DNA of 6,442 nucleotides, from NCBI GenBank assembly GCA_004297235.1, contig SCUR01000265.1, positions 1-6,442 of the forward strand, in the 5' to 3' direction. Numbering within the stretch: the stretch's first letter is position 1; each line of letters opens with the position of its first letter. The notes under the pieces are model-generated. The model was not told the origin of the DNA. It made no database searches and saw nothing but the letters and a program-made list of their open reading frames with translations. The translations under genes were made by a program, and so were the position numbers. Of this stretch, positions 1 to 5,524 are shown piece after piece. Source of the stretch: Candidatus Manganitrophaceae bacterium (GTDB lineage Bacteria > Nitrospirota > Nitrospiria > SBBL01 > Manganitrophaceae).

Positions 1-91
1 TGAATTTGTCATTCCCGAATGTTTAATCGGGAATCCAGTGAATTAGGTCTAAGGGCTCTGGATTCCCGCTTTCGCGGGAATGACAAATTCA
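1..91. repeat. Nested palindromic intergenic repeat (CATTCCCG/CGGGAATG type)
   Basis: The first 17 bases (1-17) are the exact reverse complement of 75-91. Inside them, 28-38 (CGGGAATCCAG) pairs exactly with 58-68. Each side can also fold alone: 11-18 with 27-34, and 62-69 with 74-81 (ATTCCCGC-TTTC-GCGGGAAT). The unit can therefore form either one long interrupted hairpin or two local ones. Short repeats with this ATTCCCGC...GCGGGAAT core are known from many bacterial genomes, for example the dRS3-like repeats of Neisseria, and are thought to be non-autonomous. The repeat starts at the window edge, so its left limit is not certain. No gene is visible between it and the promoter at 189. Confidence 0.85.
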
Positions 92-188
92 AACTGACCC
101 ACTACCGACTTTCTCTCTCCTGGTAAGTCCAGGCTAGCATCGTCTGAAAGGGAGCGTCAATTCATCCGAGTAGGTGATCGCCGCGAGA

Positions 189-216
189 TTGACACCGGAA
201 CAAAAGCTGGTAACCT
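189..216 (+). promoter_or_regulatory. Putative sigma70 promoter of the FHA-GGDEF gene
   Basis: A perfect -35 hexamer TTGACA (189-194) is followed after 16 bases by TAACCT (211-216), which keeps the three most conserved -10 positions (T1, A2, T6). Transcription would start near 222-224, leaving a leader of about 28 bases before the ATG at 251. A promoter of the same build, TTGACA-N16-TACCCT, lies upstream of the minus-strand operon, which supports both. The region 92-188 shows nothing else recognisable. Confidence 0.5.
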
Positions 217-250
217 TTAAACGATTTTCGAGGAGGGCTGAGGACGACGG

Positions 251-1138
251 ATGGAAGATGAGACGAAAACACACTCGCTGGATCTCACGAGAAGACGGAT
301 CGACCGGACCCAATTTAATCTTCCCTGCCTGGTGATCGTGGCCGGCCCCTCCCTCGGGGAAAAATTCCCGCTCACCCAGGAGCGAATCATCATCGGCCGC
401 CACCGGGAGGCGGAAATCTGGATCAACGATGAATCGATCTCGCGCAAACATGCCGAGGTGATCTCAAAGGAGAACCGGCTTTTTCTGCGCGATCTGGGGA
501 GCAAAAACGGAACGTACAGCAACGATCGCAAGATCGTCGAGATCGAGCTGAAGGACGGCGATCTGATCCGGATCGGGGATGCGACCCTCAAATTTCTGGG
601 GCCGAACAACGTAGAGCAGTTCTATCTCGACGCGCTCTCCGAGCGGGCCAAGCGCGACAGTCTGACGGGGCTCTTCAACAAGCAGACGTTCCACACCTGC
701 CTGGAGCGAATCTTCGTGCGCTGCCGGGACCTCGGCGAGCCCCTCTCGGTGGCCATGATCGATCTCGATTGGTTCAAGAGAATCAACGATCAGTGGGGCC
801 ATCCCGCGGGCGATTTCGTTCTGAAAGAATTCTCGAATCTAATCAAACCCGGCATTCGCCCGACCGATCTTCTGGCCCGGTGGGGAGGGGAGGAGTTCGG
901 CCTGATTCTCCCCCACACCACTGTCAAAGAGGCGGCGATCGCCGCCGAACGGATCCGGAGCCGGGTCGCGGGCCATCCGTTTCTCTTCGAAGAAAACCGG
1001 CTTCCGGTCACGATCAGCATCGGCCTGGCCGAACGGACGGAGGGGGATACAAAGATGGAGCCGTTGATCGCCCGCGCCGACAAGGCGCTCTACCAAGCGA
1101 AGCAGGAAGGCCGGAACCGGACCTGCTGCCTCAGCTAG
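251..1138 (+). CDS. FHA-GGDEF diguanylate cyclase
   Basis: This 295-residue cytoplasmic protein should make cyclic di-GMP from two GTP. Residues 25-115 form a forkhead-associated domain that binds phosphothreonine: G49-R50, S64-R65-K66-H67 and N86-G87 are the usual binding residues. A short linker leads to a GGDEF domain (about 130-292) with D136-S-L-T-G-L, metal-binding D171 in DLDWFKRIND, and an intact catalytic GGEEF (212-216). R203-x-x-D206 sits five residues before GGEEF and matches the inhibitory I-site, so product feedback is likely. There is no signal peptide or membrane segment; input is probably a phosphorylated partner read by the FHA domain. The ATG at 251 is chosen because AGGA (241-244) lies six bases upstream and the FHA domain follows. 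The gene stands alone, convergent with the minus-strand operon. Target pathway is unknown; the family assignment is firm. Confidence 0.95.
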   Translation: MEDETKTHSLDLTRRRIDRTQFNLPCLVIVAGPSLGEKFPLTQERIIIGRHREAEIWINDESISRKHAEVISKENRLFLRDLGSKNGTYSNDRKIVEIELKDGDLIRIGDATLKFLGPNNVEQFYLDALSERAKRDSLTGLFNKQTFHTCLERIFVRCRDLGEPLSVAMIDLDWFKRINDQWGHPAGDFVLKEFSNLIKPGIRPTDLLARWGGEEFGLILPHTTVKEAAIAAERIRSRVAGHPFLFEENRLPVTISIGLAERTEGDTKMEPLIARADKALYQAKQEGRNRTCCLS

Positions 1139-1167
1139 CGATCGCTTTCCCGGAACAGACCCGGCAG

Positions 1168-1182
1168 GTAGTGTCCTCATTT
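1168..1182 (+). repeat. Left terminal inverted repeat
   Basis: GTAGTGTCCTCATTT, exact reverse complement of 1845-1859. The TA at 1169-1170 may be one copy of a target-site duplication, which would leave GTGTCCTCATTT as the true end. Confidence 0.85.
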
Positions 1183-1196
1183 GCGAGTTGCAGATA

Positions 1197-1231
1197 GTTG
1201 GAATGGGGCGTTGCCCCAAGCCCCACCGCGG
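1197..1231 (+). repeat. Left subterminal inverted-repeat arm
   Basis: This 35-base stretch is the reverse complement of 1779-1813 with two adjacent mismatches; the outer 21 bases (1197-1217 against 1793-1813) are exact. It carries a local hairpin TGGGGC-GTT-GCCCCA. A nearby pair of nine-base inverted copies, GCGAGTTGC at 1183-1191 and GCAACTCGC at 1362-1370, brackets the GC-rich part of the left half. Confidence 0.85.
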
Positions 1232-1243
1232 GGGGTTCTTCCA

Positions 1244-1267
1244 CCCCAAAGAGCAGGCTCTTTGGGG
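1244..1267. repeat. Perfect GC-rich hairpin in the left half of the element
   Basis: CCCCAAAGAGC pairs perfectly with GCTCTTTGGGG across a two-base gap (11-bp stem). It lies about 105 bases after the diguanylate cyclase stop. No T-run follows on either strand, so it is not a standard intrinsic terminator, although such a structure could still stop or stabilise a transcript. Confidence 0.7.
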
Positions 1268-1410
1268 ACCCCGGCTGCCCACCCCCCTCTGGTACCCGCT
1301 CCATTTTCTAGGATATTCGATTCCCAGGGCAGCGGGGGGCCCCCCCAGCTCCCCCACGGTCGCAACTCGCTCAACCACGAAAGTGCATCGTGGATTGCGC
1401 TTCGGCAGGC

Positions 1411-1609
1411 GACCTGATTTGGTAGGTGGAACGTCTATCAAAGTACGCGGGTGTATAGCGTCCGCAGGCCGCACACGCGCAGCCTCTTTGCTCTTTTATT
1501 TTTATGAGTAGTAAACCTAGCCGAGCCTGCGCGCTTGGAAGGATGTTCCTCTGTCAATCAAGCACTCCTGCGTTCCTTCTGTCAGACGTTTCACCTACCT
1601 TTATAGGTC
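1411..1609. repeat. Central imperfect inverted arms of the foldback element
   Basis: Positions 1411-1436 match the reverse complement of 1584-1609 at 20 of 26 bases, with runs AGACGTT, CACCTACC and AGGTC conserved. Further in, 1476-1486 matches the reverse complement of 1523-1533 at 10 of 11. The AT-rich 1487-1522 (with a T-rich run around 1494-1513) is the apparent loop. Homology between halves also continues outward: CGACCGTGGGGG occurs at 1662-1673 and its complement at about 1351-1362. The two halves thus look like ancient inverted copies. Confidence 0.65.
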
Positions 1610-1676
1610 GGAGCCTGTTTGAGGGGCGATCCGCGCTGTACTTGCGCGGTCGCGCCGAGTTCGACCGTGGGGGGTT

Positions 1677-1740
1677 CCAAGGGGGCTTGCTCCCCTTGGT
1701 GTCCCTTGGGAAGCCGAAGGGGGTTGGGCAAGCAACCCCC
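1677..1740. repeat. Two GC-rich hairpins in the right half of the element
   Basis: CCAAGGGG (1677-1684) pairs with CCCCTTGG (1692-1699) across a seven-base loop, and GGGGGTT (1719-1725) pairs with AACCCCC (1734-1740) across eight bases. They occupy the part of the right half that corresponds to the hairpin-rich part of the left half. Confidence 0.65.
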
Positions 1741-1806
1741 GCGGTGGGGGGTGGGGTAAAACCCCACGACTCTAGTCTCCGCGGTGGGGTGTGGGGCAAC
1801 GCCCCA
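1739..1806. repeat. Tandem hairpin units with a compensatory base-pair change
   Basis: Units 1739-1766 and 1779-1806 are direct repeats, 24 of 28 bases identical. Each ends in a short hairpin: TGGGGT-AAA-ACCCCA in the first, TGGGGC-AAC-GCCCCA in the second. The closing pair differs as T-A against C-G, so pairing is kept while sequence changes. Confidence 0.7.
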
Positions 1807-1844
1807 TTCCAACGCTCTTTAGTCTTTGAACAATCTCTATAATT

Positions 1845-1859
1845 AAATGAGGACACTAC
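1845..1859 (-). repeat. Right terminal inverted repeat
   Basis: Exact reverse complement of 1168-1182. It includes the TA at 1857-1858 (possible target duplication). Positions 1858-1856 read TAG on the minus strand and form the stop codon of the hydrolase gene. The stretch between it and the subterminal arm (1814-1844) is AT-rich and is longer than its left counterpart. Confidence 0.85.
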
Positions 1860-2782
1860 TGACCCGGCCCGACCCGCCCGTCATCCGCTTCAAACCAAAA
1901 AACAAACGGAGCCGGACGGTCCACCACCAGTGTCCTAAACCGCAAGTCATAAACGTAAACCTGCGATCTTCTTTCTCCTCCTTCGTCCACCTTCCAAACC
2001 GGCGCCTTGAAGAACCACTCCAGCCGGCGCGCAAGCCGAGTGCTTCGCGCCTTCTCGACCCGCGGGTCGCCGAGATCGGTGGTCACCTCGTCGCGCGGCT
2101 CGATCCCGCTTGAGAAGGGACGAACGAGAGAGATCCGATAAACCTTCCCCTCCCGCGACACCCCCTTCCAGCGATGCGGCCCCAGCGGCTCCGGAAAAAC
2201 ATAACTGAAATCGGCCGGCTGCGGCGATTTCGCTTCCAGAAGACGCTGCGCCTGCATCCGTCCGATCGCGCAGAGGAGAATATAAATTGACACCAAGACA
2301 ACGGCCCCGCGCGAAAGCGCAACGAGCGCGCCTCGCATCGGCGGAATCCGCGAAAGAAGAAGGGGCGCCGCCAGCAATCCGGTCAAGACGAGATCGATGA
2401 TGAAGATGATTCCGAACTCCGGCCGCCAATCGCTGAACGGCCAGAGAAGCACCACCCCGAAAGAGTTCACCAGATCGAAGAAGAGATGGACCAAAGCTCC
2501 GAGGAGGGTGAGGCCGAAGAGGCGCTTGAGTTCAAGCTGCGGATAGAAGCGCCGGATGATCAGACTCAGCGCCAGCGCCCAGAGGGGGAGCAGAAAGAGG
2601 GAGTGCCCGAAGGTCCGCCGCATCAAGATGGCGGCCGGATCGCCGGTGAGCATGACGATGCCGTCGATGTCGGGAAGATTGGAGGCGATCGCCAAAATCG
2701 GGACGGCCGGCTTCCCGATTCGCTTTCGAAAAAAAGCGTTCGCCAGGCCGACGCCGACCAACGTATGGGTAACGGGATCCAC
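1856..2782 (-). CDS. YdjM/DUF457-family membrane-bound metal-dependent hydrolase, 3' end altered by the element
   Basis: This 308-residue inner-membrane protein belongs to the YdjM-like (DUF457) family, predicted metal-dependent hydrolases whose substrate is generally unknown. The family pattern is clear: D2-P-V-T-H6 at the very start, N35-L-P-D38-I-D40, H60-S, and H99-L-F-F-D103. The usual HRGxTHS box reads RRTFGHS (55-61), so its first histidine is replaced by R55. About four hydrophobic segments (61-77, 88-106, 122-143, 155-173) precede a soluble tail of about 130 residues. The GTG at 2782 is chosen because family members begin directly at DPxTH; a GTG at 2842 would add 20 residues unlike the family. 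No Shine-Dalgarno precedes either. The stop codon lies in the border of the mobile element, so the native C-terminus was probably about 11 residues longer. The gene follows the zinc-ribbon gene by 56 bases. Confidence 0.85.
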   Translation of the reverse strand: MDPVTHTLVGVGLANAFFRKRIGKPAVPILAIASNLPDIDGIVMLTGDPAAILMRRTFGHSLFLLPLWALALSLIIRRFYPQLELKRLFGLTLLGALVHLFFDLVNSFGVVLLWPFSDWRPEFGIIFIIDLVLTGLLAAPLLLSRIPPMRGALVALSRGAVVLVSIYILLCAIGRMQAQRLLEAKSPQPADFSYVFPEPLGPHRWKGVSREGKVYRISLVRPFSSGIEPRDEVTTDLGDPRVEKARSTRLARRLEWFFKAPVWKVDEGGERRSQVYVYDLRFRTLVVDRPAPFVFWFEADDGRVGPGQ

Positions 2783-2788
2783 GGCGGG

Positions 2789-2817
2789 ATTATAACATTC
2801 GAAACACCGGCCGACAA
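2789..2817 (-). promoter_or_regulatory. Putative promoter giving a leaderless hydrolase transcript
   Basis: On the minus strand, TTGTCG (2817-2812, four of six matches to the -35 consensus) is followed after 17 bases by a perfect TATAAT (2794-2789). Six bases (CCCGCC) separate the TATAAT from the GTG at 2782, so the expected transcription start coincides with the first base of the start codon. This agrees with the absence of a ribosome binding site. Confidence 0.55.
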
Positions 2818-2838
2818 TCCCCGGTGGGAATCCGGCGG

Positions 2839-4338
2839 TCACACGAAAAGATTTTGGGGAAGATTGATTCCAACGAAGGGATCACGCAGGCCATTCCCCT
2901 CGACCTGGAATGGAAACCAGGTGAGGGTGGCGCGCCGGACCGAGAAGGGATTTTCTTCCGGATCATCCATTCCCCGCTTTCCCTGCAGGCCTGCCCAGGT
3001 GAACCGTGCGAGCAGAGCGGCATCCTCTTGATCGTAACAGCCCCCCTGGGAGGGAACGAACGACTCCGCCGAAACGGTATAGGCCGGCTGCGCTTTCGAG
3101 AGCCGTCTTGCCAAATCGCCGAGCAGCTTCAGACGGCGATAGCGAAACGCCGGGAGGAAAAAGCGGAACGAAGGATTCCGATCGACCTCCGCGTGAAGGA
3201 CCCACATCGGGAGATGCCGCGTCGGCGTCTCTCCGCCCGGAAGAAGGGCGGCCACTTCATAGGGGATCTCGGAGAGGTCGCTTCCCCGGATCTGCCATCC
3301 CCGCGCGCACGACGTGCAAAAGAAGAGGATGTCTTCCGGGGTGAACGGAAGGTCCCATCCGCAATTCGGGCAGGCGAGCGGCCGGAAGCCGATCGTCGTG
3401 GCGTCCGCCGCCGCGGAGCGATCCAACATCTCCTGAAGGGAGACCGGGGCGTCGCGCTGGATCACCCGCTCGGAGACGGCGTCCAGGAAGATCAGCCGCT
3501 CCTCTCCACTTCTTTGGACCCGAATCACCCAGAAGGGAAAATAGATCAGCGACAAGACCTGCCCCAGCACCTGGCGATAGAGGACCGGCTCCGCTCCTTT
3601 CATCCCCTGGCGCAACGCCTCCTCGGAAGAGAGGGTCGCGCCGACGATTCGCCCTTGCGCTTCCAGCGCTTCTTTCCGGAACAGTTCCAGCCGAAGAACG
3701 GCCGGACGGACGCCGAGCGAATAGGATCCCCATCCCTTTAAGTCGCAGGCGATAAAATTCTTTTCAACATAGCGATCCCGAAATGTGACCTCGTCCTCTT
3801 CAATGGGCTCCGGCCCGCTCCGAGGCGGCGCGACGGCAGGCCGCTTGCTCTGGGGCGGCGCGACCTTCGGCGGCTCTTCCGCCTCGGGCGATGGCTCGCG
3901 CTCTCCCCGATAGAGCCGCTTCCCGAATTCCCAAACGCCGCTCAGCACCTCCGAGGCCGCCTGGAGCGTCTCCCCCAGATCGGCCTGGGGAGGATCGGGC
4001 GGGAACCCCGAAAGATCGATCGGCTCCCCCTTCGGTTTCGGGGCCGCTCGCTCCCAGATGAAATCGTGACCGGTCAGGCGATAGTAAGGAATAAAGTAAA
4101 GCTGCGGCGCGATCACCCGGCATTCGCCCTCTGCCTCCTTTTGCGCGACGAGCGCTTTCGCCACGGCGCGATGGACGTCGAGCTTCGGAGAGATAAAGTA
4201 GCTGAGGAGCTGCTTCCGACCGGTGACGAGGAGACGGGAGCGGCAGTGGCCGCACTGAATCGCGTGGCTCCCCTCCGTGAAGTCGAGGGGCGCCCCGCAG
4301 GTGGGACATTCGGTGGAGACGGTGAGACGGCTGTTCAT
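2839..4338 (-). CDS. Protein with two separated zinc ribbons, partner of the SPFH protein
   Basis: This 499-residue protein belongs to no family I can name. It has an N-terminal zinc ribbon (C11-P-T-C14 and C29-G-H-C32) and a second one in the middle (C323-P-N-C326 and C341-T-S-C344), each probably binding one zinc. A charged, proline-rich linker (about 98-182) with repeated APP motifs separates an N-terminal domain from a larger domain. Within the latter, residues 260-275 are hydrophobic (LSLIYFPFWVIRV), matching a strand or short membrane-contacting segment; there is no convincing transmembrane helix or signal peptide. The C-terminal half (375-499) is rich in aromatics. It starts 25 bases after the SPFH gene stops and has no clear Shine-Dalgarno, so coupled translation is likely. 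Bacillus YdjG/YdjH are zinc-ribbon partners of YdjI in a similar locus, but clear homology to them is not visible. A scaffold or adaptor role is inferred. Confidence 0.85.
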   Translation of the reverse strand: MNSRLTVSTECPTCGAPLDFTEGSHAIQCGHCRSRLLVTGRKQLLSYFISPKLDVHRAVAKALVAQKEAEGECRVIAPQLYFIPYYRLTGHDFIWERAAPKPKGEPIDLSGFPPDPPQADLGETLQAASEVLSGVWEFGKRLYRGEREPSPEAEEPPKVAPPQSKRPAVAPPRSGPEPIEEDEVTFRDRYVEKNFIACDLKGWGSYSLGVRPAVLRLELFRKEALEAQGRIVGATLSSEEALRQGMKGAEPVLYRQVLGQVLSLIYFPFWVIRVQRSGEERLIFLDAVSERVIQRDAPVSLQEMLDRSAAADATTIGFRPLACPNCGWDLPFTPEDILFFCTSCARGWQIRGSDLSEIPYEVAALLPGGETPTRHLPMWVLHAEVDRNPSFRFFLPAFRYRRLKLLGDLARRLSKAQPAYTVSAESFVPSQGGCYDQEDAALLARFTWAGLQGKRGMDDPEENPFSVRRATLTWFPFQVEGNGLRDPFVGINLPQNLFV

Positions 4339-4363
4339 TTATTCGAGAGGCGTCTTGAAACGG

Positions 4364-5512
4364 TCATGATTTCGACGGATCGGAGATCGGCTCGCCGCAG
4401 TTGAAGCAGAACTTCGTTCCGGGGGGGAGCTTCGTTTGGCACTGTCTGCAGTGATGCTCGCTCTTCAAATCCAGGCCGCAGGAGGGACAAAACTTCGCGC
4501 TGGTGGTGATGTTCTTGTCGCATCGAGGGCACTTCTTGATGATCACCATCTGGTGGCCGCAGTGCGAGCAGAAGCGGCTGTCGAACGAGACCTCCCCGTG
4601 ACATTCGGGACACTGGACCAGCCCCTTCGATATCAGCTCTTCCGGCGTTCCGATCTCCCGGCCGAGGGTCTTGAAGATCATCCCCGGAATCATCATCCCG
4701 ACGCCGGCGCCCATCCCCGCGCCGACCCCCAATCCCATGCCCGATGCCCCCCCTCCGGAGGTCGCCGCGTCCCCCAATGCTTTGGCCGCCTTGTACTTCA
4801 TGAATTTGTCGATGTCGCCGACCGCCGCCATCCCGGCCCGCTCGTCGATCATCTTTTGAACCTCTTCCGGCGGGGTGATCCGGTTGATGTAGAAATCGAC
4901 CAGCTCGATTCCATACTTTCGGAAATCCTCCGTCAGACGGGTCTTCACCGCCACCCCCATCTCGTCATAATATTGGGGGAGGCGGATCAGGCTGTCGACC
5001 GTCTCGCCGAGGAAATCGTTGAGCCGCGAGACGATCACTTCGCGAAGATAGTCCTCAATCTTATCGGTGTCGAAAGAGCTTTGCGTCCCGACGAGGGTAT
5101 TGATAAAGAGGAGCGGCTGCGTCGCCTGCATCGTGAAGGTTCCGAAAGCGCGCAGCCGAATGAGGCCGAGCTCGCTGTCTTTGAACGCCACCGGGTCCTT
5201 GGTTCCCCATCGCATCTGGGTGAAAATCTTCTGGCTGACGAAGTAGACCTCCGCCCGGAAGGGGCTCTTGAACCCCCACGGGAGCGAGAGCACTTTGGTC
5301 AGGATGGGGAGGTTCATCGTCGAGAGGGTATGGCGGCCGGGGCCGAGGACATCGAGCCCCTTCCCGTCCCGGAAGAAGATCGCCGCCTGATTTTCCCGGA
5401 CGACCAATTGCGCGCCGAATTTAATCTCCGCCGATCCCTTCTCCGGGTAGCGGTGGACGATCTCCGATCCGGTCTGATCGAGCCATTCGATCACTTCCAT
5501 AAACTGAGACAT
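4364..5512 (-). CDS. YdjI-like SPFH-domain protein with three C-terminal zinc ribbons
   Basis: This 382-residue protein is an SPFH (band 7/stomatin-like) protein of the type found in Bacillus YdjI, often labelled virion-core-protein-like. The start resembles YdjI: EVIEW at 6-10, QLVVRENQAAIFFRDGK at 35-51, GPGRHTLST at 57-65 and an AEVYFVS strand at 87-93. The SPFH fold covers about 30-230. A glycine- and methionine-rich hydrophobic stretch (253-280) follows, possibly a membrane-associating hinge. Three zinc ribbons close the protein: C301/C304/C315/C318, C328/C331/C342/C345 and C355/C358/C369/C372. SPFH proteins form oligomers at membranes, and in Bacillus YdjI takes part in membrane stress together with a PspA homologue; a similar role here is inferred. 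The start at 5512 is fixed by AGGAGA six bases upstream, which overlaps the stop region of the preceding gene. Confidence 0.93.
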   Translation of the reverse strand: MSQFMEVIEWLDQTGSEIVHRYPEKGSAEIKFGAQLVVRENQAAIFFRDGKGLDVLGPGRHTLSTMNLPILTKVLSLPWGFKSPFRAEVYFVSQKIFTQMRWGTKDPVAFKDSELGLIRLRAFGTFTMQATQPLLFINTLVGTQSSFDTDKIEDYLREVIVSRLNDFLGETVDSLIRLPQYYDEMGVAVKTRLTEDFRKYGIELVDFYINRITPPEEVQKMIDERAGMAAVGDIDKFMKYKAAKALGDAATSGGGASGMGLGVGAGMGAGVGMMIPGMIFKTLGREIGTPEELISKGLVQCPECHGEVSFDSRFCSHCGHQMVIIKKCPRCDKNITTSAKFCPSCGLDLKSEHHCRQCQTKLPPGTKFCFNCGEPISDPSKS

Positions 5513-5518
5513 TCATCT

Positions 5519-5524
5519 TCTCCT
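5519..5524 (-). promoter_or_regulatory. Ribosome binding site of the SPFH gene
   Basis: AGGAGA on the minus strand, six bases before the ATG at 5512. It overlaps the TAG stop (5525-5523) of the upstream coiled-coil gene, so translation of the two is probably coupled. It is the strongest Shine-Dalgarno in the operon. Confidence 0.8.

Larger units (their letters stand above)
1168..1859. mobile_element. Foldback/MITE-like element with terminal inverted repeats, no transposase
   Basis: The 15-base ends are perfect inverted copies (1168-1182 and 1845-1859). A TA lies at the same place in each end (1169-1170, 1857-1858), so the element may be 1171-1856 with 12-base ends GTGTCCTCATTT and a TA target duplication, as produced by IS630/Tc1-mariner transposases; that family link is an inference. 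The whole right half is a diverged reverse complement of the left half: 35-base subterminal arms with two mismatches, similar central arms, and a pivot near 1487-1522. Many short GC-rich hairpins lie within. No open frame resembles a protein, so it would need a transposase in trans. It fills the gap between two convergent genes and forms the stop codon of the hydrolase gene. Confidence 0.8.

Noticed and set aside
1244..1267. Intrinsic terminator of the diguanylate cyclase gene
   Set aside because: The stem is strong but no T-run follows it, and it belongs to the inserted element.
1719..1757. Possible G-quadruplex from several G-runs on the plus strand
   Set aside because: The runs are separated by a long C-rich stretch that pairs with them in hairpins; simple stem-loops explain the sequence better.
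1181..1842. Several open frames inside the foldback element (1181-1417, 1188-1511 and 1504-1842 on plus; 1554-1856 on minus)
   Set aside because: They run through hairpins and G/C runs, give low-complexity proline- and glycine-rich products, resemble no protein family and have no convincing ribosome binding site.
1168..1859. CRISPR array
   Set aside because: The repeats are few, mostly inverted and of unequal spacing, with no regular spacer units.
2824..3741. 305-codon open frame on the plus strand
   Set aside because: It is antisense to the zinc-ribbon protein gene; its product is rich in R, E and P without domains, as expected from the opposite strand of GC-rich coding DNA.
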